In this document: one piece after another, positions 32,253-41,150 of the stretch
Numbering within the stretch: the stretch's first letter is position 1
Layout: each line of letters begins with the position of its first letter
NCBI GenBank assembly: GCA_038239485.1
Contig: JBBSET010000025.1
Location: 1-52,059 of the forward strand
Length of the DNA: 52,059 nt
Source of the DNA: DASQEH01 sp038239485
GTDB taxonomy: Bacteria > Actinomycetota > Actinomycetes > Propionibacteriales > Nocardioidaceae
Reading direction: 5' to 3'
Notes under the pieces: model-generated
What the model saw: only the letters and a program-made list of their open reading frames with translations
Database searches by the model: none
Told to the model about the DNA's origin: nothing
Program-made: the position numbers and the translations under genes

Positions 32253-34331
32253 TCAGCGCTCTGAGGTCGCTGACGGGCTCACTCGAACGCGGCGGTCCAG
32301 CATGGCTGGTGCCGACTGTGGCGCCGGGGCCGGACAGCCCTCTCGCCACCAGGTACCGAGGACGACGCGGGCGTAGCGGGTCCCGTAGACCAGGTTCCCG
32401 CCCTTCTTTGTGCTCCCCGCCGAACGCATGTGCATCGTCGCTGGTACCTCGGCGATGCGGAAGCCGTGGGAGTGGGTGCCGATCAGCAGCTCCGACGACT
32501 GGTACTGCGGCTGGTTGAGAGTGACCGCGGCTGTCACCTCGGCACGCATGGCGCGGAGGCCGAAGGACGTGTCGGTCATCCGCTGACCGGTGAACGCACT
32601 GACGATCCAGGCGAACACGTAGACACCCGCCCGACGGAAGCGGTCGTCGGAGTGGTGCTGCCCCAGTCGCCGGGATCCCGTCACGAAATCCGCGGACCCG
32701 TCCAGGAGGGGAGCGAGCACAGCCGGGAAGTCGGCGGTGTCGTACTGCCCGTCGGCGTCGGTGGTGATGATGTACCGGGCGCCGTGGTCCCGGGCCACCC
32801 GGTAGCCGAGTCTCATCGCCGCGCCCTGCCCGCGGTTGTCGAGGCACTCGACGAGGTAGCAGCGCTCGTGCGACGTCGCCACGGCGGCGGTTCCGTCGCT
32901 GCTCCCGTCGTCGACCACCAGGATGTCGGCAGCCAGCCCGCAGACACTCGCCGGCATCGTTGCCAGTACCTGGGGCAGACCGACGGCCTCGTTGTAGGCG
33001 GCGATGACGACCACCACGGGTGCTAGCGCGGGCTCGCCGTAGCCGGACCGGAAGGTGGCCATGGCCGTTTTGTCGACATCGTCGATCTGAGGACGCGTGG
33101 CTGCCCGGCCGCGACGGCCACGCAGCAGCGCGGTCAGGGCAAGCGCACCGGCGACCGGGAAGAGCACCAGCCCCGGGATCTGGTTGCGCCACGACAGTCC
33201 TGCCGTGTTCGCCGCCTCCAGCAGCATGGCAGCGGGGGCGAGGGCTGCGAGCAGGCAGACCGCCGACATCGAGGACGCGCGCGCGCGCCCGGTTCCCAGC
33301 GCCGCGAGCACACCGAGCAGCAGGGCGCCCAGTAGGAACGGTCCCGGCGTATGGATGTGCTTCTGGTAGGTGATCAGCGCGTTGGCCGCGGGCTGGGCAG
33401 CGCTGAGCTGCTCTGCGCCATGAGTCCCGTAGAGCTGGTCGACGCGCGGTGAGGTCTGAGGCGGCGTGTACGTGCGGAACTGCCAGCTGGGCGCGTCGTG
33501 GTAGGCGCTGCTGTCGGCGGGGGCCCAGTCGAACAGCGCCGAGAAGCCGGCGCCGACGCCAGGGGCCGCGGTCGTACGCCCGTTGGTCAGGCCGTACTCG
33601 CCCGTCTCGTGGTGGTGCCAGCCGGCGTACGCGGCGAGCGGCAGCCCGAAGCCGACCGCGACGACCAGAGCGCCGGCGAGTCGGCGCCGCCACGTCGTCG
33701 CGACCAGCATCATGGCAGCGACTGCCACGAGGACGAGCGGCTCCCCCATCAGGGAGACGGTGGTGGCGGTGCCGAGGAGGATGCCGCCGACGAAGGCCTG
33801 CGCACGGCGGGGCTCGGCGCGCCAGCACAGCACGAGGAGCCCGACAGTGACCAGGAACACGAACAACGTGTCGGGGAGCACCATGTGCTCGCTCGCCAGC
33901 TCATACGGGTCGAGCAGCGCCGGCACCGCGGCGAGGGCGGCGAGCCAGCGCCAGACGCCCCAGCGAAGCAGGAGGACGTACAACAGCACCCCGGTCGCAA
34001 GCCCGAGCAGGTGCTGGAGCGACGCAACCGGCGCCAACGCGTCGCTGAACCACGACAGCGGGGTGAGCTCGAGCAACCCGTAGCCGGCCGGGTGGCCGGA
34101 CAAGGAGGCGGCGTTGTCGAGGGTGGCCAGCTGGTAGGAGGACTCCCGGATGACGAAGGCGGGTCTGAAGCCGACCAGGGCGGCGATCCGCAGGACGACT
34201 CCGGCGAGCAGGACCAGGAGGAACACCGCATGTCGCCCGCACCATGCCAGCGGCTGTGGTGGGCGTGGCTCCACCCCGGTGGCGGCGGGTGCCGTCGTGG
34301 CGCGGGCACCCGGAGGCGACCCCACGGCCAC
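32253..34331 (-). CDS. fused GT-C membrane glycosyltransferase and GT2 (dolichol-phosphate-sugar synthase-like)
   Basis: A 692-residue protein; GTG 34331 follows a GAGGGGAG site, and the frame upstream of it runs out of phase through the epimerase gene. Residues about 40-430 form a multi-helix GT-C-like domain sharing HPAGYGLLELTPLSW and QHLLGLATG with paralogues in this window. Its first outer loop has FVIRESSYQ, with Glu in place of Asp. Residues 437-660 are a cytoplasmic GT2 domain: VVIAAYNEAVGLPQVL, VDDGSSDGTA, TTDADGQY and GSRRLGQ. The GT2 part should charge polyprenyl phosphate with a sugar. The fusion brings carrier loading and transfer into one chain. Confidence 0.82.
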   Translation of the reverse strand: MAVGSPPGARATTAPAATGVEPRPPQPLAWCGRHAVFLLVLLAGVVLRIAALVGFRPAFVIRESSYQLATLDNAASLSGHPAGYGLLELTPLSWFSDALAPVASLQHLLGLATGVLLYVLLLRWGVWRWLAALAAVPALLDPYELASEHMVLPDTLFVFLVTVGLLVLCWRAEPRRAQAFVGGILLGTATTVSLMGEPLVLVAVAAMMLVATTWRRRLAGALVVAVGFGLPLAAYAGWHHHETGEYGLTNGRTTAAPGVGAGFSALFDWAPADSSAYHDAPSWQFRTYTPPQTSPRVDQLYGTHGAEQLSAAQPAANALITYQKHIHTPGPFLLGALLLGVLAALGTGRARASSMSAVCLLAALAPAAMLLEAANTAGLSWRNQIPGLVLFPVAGALALTALLRGRRGRAATRPQIDDVDKTAMATFRSGYGEPALAPVVVVIAAYNEAVGLPQVLATMPASVCGLAADILVVDDGSSDGTAAVATSHERCYLVECLDNRGQGAAMRLGYRVARDHGARYIITTDADGQYDTADFPAVLAPLLDGSADFVTGSRRLGQHHSDDRFRRAGVYVFAWIVSAFTGQRMTDTSFGLRAMRAEVTAAVTLNQPQYQSSELLIGTHSHGFRIAEVPATMHMRSAGSTKKGGNLVYGTRYARVVLGTWWREGCPAPAPQSAPAMLDRRVRVSPSATSER

Positions 34332-34401
34332 TGAGACGGCTCCCCTCGCCCTGAGTGGGTCGGTGGGTCGCGACGATGGCTTGGCAGGGGTCGAGGCGCC
34401 G

Positions 34402-35361
34402 CTAAGCCGAGGCACCGACCGAACCCTGCGTCTGAGAGGTAACGAAGTCGGCCCAGGCGCTTCGCATGCCGTCCGACAGTGAGATGCTCGGCTCGAACCC
34501 ACGGGACCGGGCCAGGGAGATGTCCACGACCACAGCGGGCATCTCACCGGGCTTGGCCGCGATCGCGGTGCCGGGGATGGGCATACCGGTGGCATCGCGA
34601 GCCGCAGCTGCGATCTCGTTGACGGTGTAGGAGCGGCTGCCGCCGATGATGACCGGACCGCTGGGCCAGCCCAGCACTGCCGAGACGATGGCCGTCGCCG
34701 CGTCCTGAACATGGACCAGATCCCTGCGCTGCTGGCCGTCGCCGTAGATCTCGACGCCGCCACCGGCGGCTGCCGCACGCATCAGCCGGGGTACGAAGCT
34801 GTCCTTGTGCACCATGCCTGGTCCGTAGACGTTGGTCAGCCGGATGGCGGGCGTACGGAGCCCGAAAGCACCGGCATATCCCGAGAGCAGCATCTCCGCC
34901 GCCGCCTTCGTCGCCCCATAGGGCGTCAGCGGTGCCAGCGGCAGGTCCTCGGTGATCGTCGCCGTGCCGATGTCACCGACGACGGCGTTCGTGGACGCCA
35001 GGACGAACGAGCCGACACCCTGCTCGCGAGCACGCTCGAGCAGGCCCGCAGTCATCTCGACGTTGGTGCGGAACACGAAGGCAGGGCGCTCGATGGACCC
35101 GAGGACCGAGGTCATCGCCGCCAGGTGCACGATGGCGTCGACCCCGTCGGTGACCGCTGTCTCGCTCACCCGGGAGTCGCAGAGGTCGCCGACCACTGTG
35201 TCGACCGCAGGGTCGGGATGCGGCTGCAGGTCGGCCACCGTCACGATGGCGCCGACATGCTGCAGCCGGGCCACGACGTGGCGACCGACGAACCCCGAGC
35301 CGCCGGTGACAAGAACGCGCAGGCCCGCCCCTTCGCGGGACCCCCCCGGGCCGCGGCTCAC
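34402..35361 (-). CDS. NAD-dependent sugar epimerase/dehydratase
   Basis: A 319-residue extended short-chain dehydrogenase. GTG 35361 overlaps the upstream SqdB-like stop by 4 nt (GTGA). The Rossmann motif is VLVTGGSGFVGRHVVARL, the active site has LASTNAVVGD and YGATKAAAE (YxxxK), and the nucleotide-sugar part includes RLTNVYGPGM and YGDGQQRRDLVHV. It probably changes a nucleotide sugar (4-epimerase or dehydratase), in one pathway with the SqdB-like enzyme. The exact reaction cannot be told. Confidence 0.85.
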   Translation of the reverse strand: MSRGPGGSREGAGLRVLVTGGSGFVGRHVVARLQHVGAIVTVADLQPHPDPAVDTVVGDLCDSRVSETAVTDGVDAIVHLAAMTSVLGSIERPAFVFRTNVEMTAGLLERAREQGVGSFVLASTNAVVGDIGTATITEDLPLAPLTPYGATKAAAEMLLSGYAGAFGLRTPAIRLTNVYGPGMVHKDSFVPRLMRAAAAGGGVEIYGDGQQRRDLVHVQDAATAIVSAVLGWPSGPVIIGGSRSYTVNEIAAAARDATGMPIPGTAIAAKPGEMPAVVVDISLARSRGFEPSISLSDGMRSAWADFVTSQTQGSVGASA

Positions 35362-36530
35362 GACCCGACGCCGGGCAGGTCGCTGCTCGTCTGTCGCCAC
35401 TTGATGGTGGGCTGGAGCGCATCGACGTCGATGCGCTCCTTGTACTTCTCGATGATGCCGAACATCGACGTCAGCAGCGTGTCGGACAGCAGGTGCGGCT
35501 TGAGGCCCAGTGACTCCAGGGCGGTGTGGGTGAAGGAGTAATGGTGGTTCTCCACCTCCACACGCGGGTTGTCGATGTACTCGATGTCGACCTGGCCCGG
35601 GTAGGTGTTCTGGACGGTCTTCGCCATCTCGGCGAGCGAGAAGCTCTCCGTGGCCTGGTTGAAGACACGGAACTCACCGGAGTCGGCCGGGTTCTCGCAG
35701 GCCAGCCGGATGCACTCGACAGTGTCACGGATGTCGATGACCGCACGGGTCTGGGTGCCGCCGCCATACACCGACAACGGACGGCCGAGCACGGCCTGGA
35801 TGGCGAACCGGTTGAGGACCGTCCCGAAGACTCCGTCGTAGTCGAACCTGGTGGCGAGCCTGGGGTCGAGGGCGGTCTCCTCGGTCTCCTGGCCGTAGAC
35901 GATGCCCTGGTTGAGGTCCGTGACGCGCAGGCCCCAGATCCGGCAGCCGAACTCCAGGTTGTGGCTGTCGTGAACCTTCGACAGGTGGTAGAACGAGCCC
36001 GGCCGCTTGGGGAAGAGCATCCGGTCGGTCCGGCCCTTGTGGGTGACCTCGAGCCAGCCCTCCTCGATGTCGATGTTGGGCGTGCCGTACTCGCCCATGG
36101 TCCCGAGCTTGACCAGCTGGATGTCGCGGTTGATCTCGCCGATCGCGAACATCACATTGAGGTTGCCGACCACGTTGTTGGTCTGCGTGTAGACCGCGTG
36201 CTTGCGGTCGATCATGGAGTACGGAGCCGCCCGCTGCTCGGCGAAGTGCACGATCGCCTCGGGCTCGAAGCCGCGGATGGCGGCATACGTGAAGTCCGCG
36301 TCGAGCAGGTCGCCGTGGTAGACCGCGATCGTCTTGCCGCTGATCTCTTTCCACGCGCTGACCCGGTGCTTCAGGGACTCGATCGGGACCAGGCTCCCCG
36401 ATCCGAGCTCGTGGTCATAGGCACGGCGGACGGAGTTGTCGAAGACGCCCACGTCGTGACCCTGCCCCGAGAGGTACATCGCTGTCGGCCAACCGAGGTA
36501 GCCATCGCCGCCTAGGACGAGGATTCGCAT
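35358..36530 (-). CDS. sqdB: UDP-sulfoquinovose synthase (SQD1/SqdB type)
   Basis: A 390-residue nucleotide-sugar enzyme very close in pattern to plant SQD1: GGDGYLGWPTAMYLS, FDNSVRRAYDHELG, HFAEQRAAPYSMIDR, VKLGTMGEYGTPNIDIEEG, FYHLSKVHDSHN and VYGGGTQTRAVIDIRDT. The catalytic Thr (GTMGEYG) and Tyr/Lys (YHLSK) are present. It makes UDP-sulfoquinovose from UDP-glucose and sulfite. No SqdX/SQD2-type sulfolipid synthase is adjacent; instead an epimerase, a GT-C/GT2 fusion and a GT-C gene follow in the same operon, suggesting use on a lipid-linked glycan. The possibility that it makes a related sugar remains. Confidence 0.85.
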   Translation of the reverse strand: MRILVLGGDGYLGWPTAMYLSGQGHDVGVFDNSVRRAYDHELGSGSLVPIESLKHRVSAWKEISGKTIAVYHGDLLDADFTYAAIRGFEPEAIVHFAEQRAAPYSMIDRKHAVYTQTNNVVGNLNVMFAIGEINRDIQLVKLGTMGEYGTPNIDIEEGWLEVTHKGRTDRMLFPKRPGSFYHLSKVHDSHNLEFGCRIWGLRVTDLNQGIVYGQETEETALDPRLATRFDYDGVFGTVLNRFAIQAVLGRPLSVYGGGTQTRAVIDIRDTVECIRLACENPADSGEFRVFNQATESFSLAEMAKTVQNTYPGQVDIEYIDNPRVEVENHHYSFTHTALESLGLKPHLLSDTLLTSMFGIIEKYKERIDVDALQPTIKWRQTSSDLPGVGS

Positions 36531-36596
36531 GTGAGAGACGCCTTTCGTACCGGGTGCTGGGGATCAACAGGAGAGCAGTGTCAACGCAGAAGCGAT

Positions 36597-36612
36597 GTGC
36601 ACTGCACGTGCA
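36597..36612. promoter_or_regulatory. overlapping palindromes in the intergenic region upstream of sqdB
   Basis: GTGCAC (36597-36602) abuts the 10-bp palindrome TGCACGTGCA (36603-36612). They lie 67-82 bp before the sqdB-like start on the minus strand, in a 247-bp gap that has a lower GC content than the genes and otherwise no ORF. They could bind a LacI- or bHTH-type regulator; this is inferred from symmetry only. Confidence 0.35.
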
Positions 36613-36777
36613 AATGCGTGCCGGCGCAGACCATGCTGTACCGCGCTACGCCGCGCCAGCGTAGTCGGAAAGCATATCTTCGAGCCAACCGAGAAGGCCG
36701 CACCGCGCCGGGTGCACGCTCGACGAGGCGGAATTCTTACCGTTCACACGGTATTCACCGAGGCTACTCTCATCTGC

Positions 36778-38838
36778 TCAGCGGGTGAGGCATACGTACC
36801 AGTACGAGCTGGGGACGGGCTCGTACCCGAGTGAGCGCAGGAGCAGGAGTCGGTCGAACGCGAGCCGCGGAAGGCACACCTCGTCCACCCCGATCACTCG
36901 CAGTGCCTTCGCGATCTGGGGTCCCGTCGGGTGGCCCTGGTGGTTGGCGAAGTGGACCAGGTTCAGACGCAGGCCGAAGTGGAAGGAGTGGTCACCCTTC
37001 AGATAGTCCATGAAGTAGTCGCGGGGTGCGACGGTCTTGACCCGGGTCGTCAGGACGTCGATCGTGACCGCGAGGTCTTCGGGGCTCAAGATGATGTCGC
37101 CCGGCCGAACCTGGGCGATGGCCTGCTGGGCGGTGGCGACGGACTGGCCGCCGCGCTGCCAGTGCGGAGGCGAGGAGAGGAAGACGGCGTTGCGCTCGGT
37201 CCAGACGGGCACCCCGAAGACCACGAGCACGAGGCAGAGGGCGACAGGCCCGGTGGCCTGCTGCTTGAGCCGCGAGAAGTAGATGGCCGACTGGGACGCG
37301 AGCACGCCCACCAGAGCCGCGACCGAGCAGACCCACGAGACGCGCCACAGCGTCGGACCGAGCCCGACGAGATCGTAGGACAGGTGGGTGAAACCCGGTA
37401 CGAAGGTGATACCGGTCAGCAGCGTGAGTACCCCGGTCGTCACCTTCGCCATCGGGTGTGGCACCAGCAGGGCTCCCATCAGCACCGCGACGACGACCAC
37501 CACCGCCACCGGGCCGCTCCGGAAGATCTGGTGCCCGATCCAGTCGGGGTCGAATCGGTACAGCTTTCGGCTGTCGAAGAGGTCGGCGGAGCGACCACCG
37601 ACGGCTATCGTCAAGGCGCCCGCCGCTAGCGGGTACGCCGCCATCGCGACGAAGCCACGCAGGGCCAGCGCCGGGCGGCGCCACCGGGGTGCCGCCCCGC
37701 CGACGGCGAGGATGGGGACGAGGAACATCGCCGTCGTCGTCAGTCCCACGGCGGCGATGCCACCCGCGAAGAGCCATCCCGCGCGCGCCCATGTCGGCCG
37801 CTCGGCAAACCGGAGGGCATAGACCAGCAGCGTGGGCACGAGCAGGCACAGCAAGATGACCTTGCCCTGCCAGAGCCGGATCACGAACAGGTTGCCCGGC
37901 GCGGCGTACCCCCAGCCGCCGTCGAAGAGCAGGAACAGCAGTGCCAGCGACAGGGTCAGCGCGAGCGCCTTCACCCGCCATGCGCGCAGTAGCCGCCACA
38001 GCGCGAGCACCGACAGGAACGTCGCCACTGGCGGCACCACGATGTAGACGACGGTCGCCGCATGTACGCCGCCCAGCCGCGCGAGGGTGCCGACCAGAGG
38101 GTCGTACGACGCCATCGGCGGCCAGCTCGACATCGGGTACGCCAGGTTGGAGAAGATGGTGTCGCGGGTGGGGTAGGTGCCGTGGTCGACCACCCATTGG
38201 GAGAGGTTCACGTAGTACAGGTCGTCCGGGTTGGGATACAGGGTGAAGGTCGACAGCACCGCGAGGGCGAAGGCCCAACCCAGCGCGACGATGGTGTCGG
38301 TCCGGCTCTGCGCGGCGCTCGACACGGGGACACCGGCTGCGGATCGGTCGGGCGGGGAGCGACGCAGGCGCAGCACGGCCCACGTCGTACCGGCGATCGC
38401 CGAGGCCAGCCACAGTGCCGCGATGAGCGGCCAGAGGATGTGGGCGTTGACGGCCAGCAGCAGGGCCGCGACGACGCCACATCCGACCGTCGCCCGCACC
38501 AAGCCGCTCTCGACGCGGACCTGGTCGGGAGTTGTGGTCCGTGACCCGGCCGAGGAGACCTGGTCAGGGAGCGCCTGACCTCGCAGGCTCTCGGCTCTTC
38601 GCCGGACCCGCCAGGTCGCGGCCACGCAGGCCACGAGCGCGCACACCTCGAGAGTGACGGCCCACGGCACCGCCAGTCCCAACAGCAGGCAGGCGTGGTA
38701 GACCAGCGTCCAGGTGGCCAGGACGACGACACCCAGGTCGGGCAGCCTCTCGCAGCTCCTCGTCAGCCGAGACGCCTCCGACGGGTCCTCGCGCGCGGTT
38801 CTGGGCGACGCGAGCCCGGTCAGCGTGCGGGCCACCAT
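36778..38838 (-). CDS. large multi-pass membrane protein, DUF6077/GT-C-like
   Basis: A 686-residue protein starting at ATG 38838, 7 nt after AGGGG. About twelve to fourteen hydrophobic segments are seen. After the fifth or so, the outer loop reads YPNPDDLYYVNLSQWVVDHG, with a DD pair placed as in GT-C glycosyltransferases, and YPTRDTIFSNLAYP follows. The last 130 residues form a soluble domain (PGDIILSPEDLAVTIDVLT). I take it as a DUF6077-like protein that may act on lipid-linked sugars; this is family memory plus topology. It lies 247 bp upstream of the sqdB-like operon on the same strand. Confidence 0.7.
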   Translation of the reverse strand: MVARTLTGLASPRTAREDPSEASRLTRSCERLPDLGVVVLATWTLVYHACLLLGLAVPWAVTLEVCALVACVAATWRVRRRAESLRGQALPDQVSSAGSRTTTPDQVRVESGLVRATVGCGVVAALLLAVNAHILWPLIAALWLASAIAGTTWAVLRLRRSPPDRSAAGVPVSSAAQSRTDTIVALGWAFALAVLSTFTLYPNPDDLYYVNLSQWVVDHGTYPTRDTIFSNLAYPMSSWPPMASYDPLVGTLARLGGVHAATVVYIVVPPVATFLSVLALWRLLRAWRVKALALTLSLALLFLLFDGGWGYAAPGNLFVIRLWQGKVILLCLLVPTLLVYALRFAERPTWARAGWLFAGGIAAVGLTTTAMFLVPILAVGGAAPRWRRPALALRGFVAMAAYPLAAGALTIAVGGRSADLFDSRKLYRFDPDWIGHQIFRSGPVAVVVVVAVLMGALLVPHPMAKVTTGVLTLLTGITFVPGFTHLSYDLVGLGPTLWRVSWVCSVAALVGVLASQSAIYFSRLKQQATGPVALCLVLVVFGVPVWTERNAVFLSSPPHWQRGGQSVATAQQAIAQVRPGDIILSPEDLAVTIDVLTTRVKTVAPRDYFMDYLKGDHSFHFGLRLNLVHFANHQGHPTGPQIAKALRVIGVDEVCLPRLAFDRLLLLRSLGYEPVPSSYWYVCLTR

Positions 38839-38891
38839 CGAGCACCCCTAGCACCGAGCCTGCGAACACGATCGACCGCCACGACTGGTAA

Positions 38892-38928
38892 CCCTACGGT
38901 CCCCTACGGTGCTCGTGTCACGGACACG
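38892..38928. promoter_or_regulatory. direct repeats and hairpin between the receiver gene and the DUF6077-like gene
   Basis: CCCTACGGT occurs at 38892-38900 and 38902-38910, 10 bp apart, about 55-70 bp before the DUF6077-like start on the minus strand. Next to it CGTGTC (38914-38919) pairs with GACACG (38923-38928), a 6-bp stem 9 nt after the receiver-protein stop, a candidate terminator. CGAGCACC (38839-38846) is also the reverse complement of GGTGCTCG (38908-38915). Confidence 0.4.
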
Positions 38929-38936
38929 CTCCCACG

Positions 38937-39818
38937 TCAGCCCAGCCAGCCCCTGGGGTTGAAGGCGGCGCGACGCGAGACCGGCTCGGTGGCCGAGTGG
39001 GCGGCAGGCGACGATGCGGCGTCGGCGTCGAGCGCCGGCCCCGCCTCGGCCTTGTCGCCGAGGGTCACGTGACGAAGCAGCGCGACGTCGAGCGACCGAG
39101 CCGCCCAGGAGTGGACGTCGTCGCTGACGTCGTTCGACTCCCAGTCGCATGTCTGGCAGACGAGGGTGTAGTCGCCGGTCTCGTCGTCGATGTGGACGGC
39201 GACCTGATGCGTACCGACAGCCACGTTCTGCGCCCCGGCCGCGGTCCGCCAGTCCTGGTCGAAGCCGACCAGGGCGAGCTGGGCGGCGGCCGCCAGTGCG
39301 GCGTCCGCCGCGATGGTGGCTGCAGCGGCCACCGTGGTCTCGGCCGCGGAGCTGATCAGCTCACGCATGAGGGAACGCCGCTCGATGGAGTACTGCACCG
39401 CCCGCTCCAGCGTGTAGCTGTCGATGTGGTTCTTGATCAGGTAGTCGTCGGCGCCGTCTCGTACGGCGGCGAGCCCGAGCTCGAGGTTGTCGAAGCCCGT
39501 CAGCACGATGATTGGCAGCGCATCCGACATCGCCCGCAGCGCGACGAGCGCCTCCAGTCCCTCGGCGTCCGGGAGGGAGAGATCGAGGATCGCGCAGTCC
39601 GCGGCGCCCACCAGCTCGGGTGTGACGTCGGAGAGGCGGACGGCATTGTCGAACTCCACTGTCGGCAGCACGGCCCGGATGTACTCCTGGGTCAGCAGCG
39701 CGTCGGCGCGGTTGTCCTCGACGTGCAGCAGCCGGATGGGCTTGGCCTCGTGGGGCGCCGGTTCGGCCCGAGCCTGCGTCGGGGCCGTCTGCACGGGCAT
39801 CGGTTGGGTCTTGATCAT
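38937..39818 (-). CDS. response regulator with N-terminal receiver and non-DNA-binding C-terminus
   Basis: A 293-residue protein. Residues about 28-145 are a receiver: acidic pair HVEDN, phospho-acceptor D79 in AILDLSLPD, and K129 in DDYLIKN. A helical, Ala-rich linker (about 155-185) leads to a C-terminal segment with VCQTCDWES, a CxxC pair that could bind metal, but no helix-turn-helix is seen. Such Rcp1-like receivers usually relay phosphate. The start overlaps the preceding receiver-kinase gene by 4 nt. Confidence 0.82.
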   Translation of the reverse strand: MIKTQPMPVQTAPTQARAEPAPHEAKPIRLLHVEDNRADALLTQEYIRAVLPTVEFDNAVRLSDVTPELVGAADCAILDLSLPDAEGLEALVALRAMSDALPIIVLTGFDNLELGLAAVRDGADDYLIKNHIDSYTLERAVQYSIERRSLMRELISSAAETTVAAAATIAADAALAAAAQLALVGFDQDWRTAAGAQNVAVGTHQVAVHIDDETGDYTLVCQTCDWESNDVSDDVHSWAARSLDVALLRHVTLGDKAEAGPALDADAASSPAAHSATEPVSRRAAFNPRGWLG

Positions 39819-40984
39819 GATGGGTCTCCTTGGGGGGTCGGGGGAACAGGCAGGGTGAAGGTGACGACCGTTCCGCCACCGGTTTGGCCGTCCAGCTGGA
39901 TCTGGCCGGCCTGCAGGTCGAGCAGGCGACGGCAGAGGGCCAGACCGGCACCGTTGCCGGCGTACTCCTCACGCGTGTTCAGTCGCTGGAAGAGGCGGAA
40001 GGCGCGCTCACGATTGGCCGGCTCCACGCCGATCCCGTTGTCCTCGACCGAGATGACCGCGTCTGCACCGTCGACGTGGCCGGACACGCGAACCTGAGGG
40101 GTCGGCGAGGTGTTGAACCGGATGGCGTTCACGACGAGGTGCCGCACGATCTGGCCGACCATGCCGGCATCGGCGAGCACGTCCGGAAGGTCGCCGACCG
40201 TCGCCTCGACGTGCCGCTCGGCGATCAAGTCCGACAGGCTGGCATACACACCGGTGACCAGGTCTGCGAGGTCGAGGGGCTGTGCCTGGGCCGCGGCTCG
40301 GCCTGCGCGCGAGTAGGTCAGCAGGTCGTCGATCATCGCCTGCATGCGCGCGGCCGCGCTACTGATCTCGGTGACGAAGGCCTGGCCGGTCTCGTCGAGC
40401 TCAGGTGCGCACCGGCTCTGGAGCAGCGAAACGAACCCGCTCATGATCCGCAGGGGCTCGCTGAGGTCGTGGCTGATGACGTACTCGAGCTCCCGAATGG
40501 CGTCAGGGGAAGGCGTGGTCTGGCTGGCCGTTGCTGCCGTCGCGGCAACCGTGACACTGGCCGCGGCCTGGGCGATGGCCAGTTCTTGCACCGCGAGGGG
40601 GAGCTGGTTCAGCTGGCTGTTCTTGTTGAGGAGGACAGCGGCACCGGCGTCCTTGGCCTGCTGGGCGAGCGCGTCGTCGGCGTAGCCCGAGAGCATGATG
40701 ACCGGGAGCGAGGGATGGCGTTCACGGAGCTCTGCCAGGGCCGCGAAACCCCCCATGTGAGGCATCTCGATGTCCAGCACCACGCAGTCCGGATGGTGGG
40801 CGTCGACCATGTCCACGGCCGCGCGACCATCCCCGGCCTCCCCTACCACGCTGAAACCGCGTAGAGCGGACAGCGCATAGCGGGCGAGGGTGCGCATGGC
40901 GGAGCTGTCGTCGGCGACGACCACCCGGATCAAGGCAGGGCCGACGGGCGCGTCAGCGTGTCGCCGGTCCAATGTCACGGTCAC
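39815..40984 (-). CDS. receiver-histidine kinase hybrid protein
   Basis: A 389-residue soluble protein: receiver first (DD at 25-26, phospho-acceptor D71 in VVLDIEMP, K121), Ala-rich linker, then a HisKA domain with H172 in EYVISHDLSEPLR, and an HATPase domain (N box VVNAIRFN, G1 VEDNGIG, G2 GNGAGLALC). The kinase part resembles phytochrome-type kinases, but there is no GAF/PHY sensor. Receiver phosphorylation may switch the kinase. GTG 40984 is chosen because GAGG lies 8 nt before it; GTG 40993 is the alternative. It overlaps the next receiver gene by 4 nt and is divergent from the large hybrid kinase. Confidence 0.85.
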   Translation of the reverse strand: MTVTLDRRHADAPVGPALIRVVVADDSSAMRTLARYALSALRGFSVVGEAGDGRAAVDMVDAHHPDCVVLDIEMPHMGGFAALAELRERHPSLPVIMLSGYADDALAQQAKDAGAAVLLNKNSQLNQLPLAVQELAIAQAAASVTVAATAATASQTTPSPDAIRELEYVISHDLSEPLRIMSGFVSLLQSRCAPELDETGQAFVTEISSAAARMQAMIDDLLTYSRAGRAAAQAQPLDLADLVTGVYASLSDLIAERHVEATVGDLPDVLADAGMVGQIVRHLVVNAIRFNTSPTPQVRVSGHVDGADAVISVEDNGIGVEPANRERAFRLFQRLNTREEYAGNGAGLALCRRLLDLQAGQIQLDGQTGGGTVVTFTLPVPPTPQGDPS

Positions 40985-41013
40985 GGCATACACCTCAGAG
41001 TGAGGAACCTGTT

Positions 41014-41025
41014 ACTACCAGTAGT
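41014..41025. promoter_or_regulatory. palindrome in the divergent promoter region of the phosphorelay genes
   Basis: ACTAC-CA-GTAGT is a 12-bp palindrome lying 30 bp before the receiver-kinase start and 126 bp before the hybrid-kinase start, in an AT-richer stretch. TATGAT at 41059-41064 is a possible -10 for the plus-strand gene. No regulator can be assigned. Confidence 0.35.
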
Positions 41026-41150
41026 CACCTTCCCGATGCTAACAGCCCATTTGCTCTATATGATCGCTTTGTAAAGGTAAATCCCGCTGCGGTCAATCTC
41101 TTCACGCCCCGCGCCCACGGGATGGGGCTGCCTGCGGAAGGGAACATGCG

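Noticed and set aside
34332..34778. N-terminal extension of the GT-C/GT2 fusion
   Set aside because: It lies inside the epimerase gene in another frame and is Ser/Pro/Arg-rich; a good ribosome site precedes GTG 34331.
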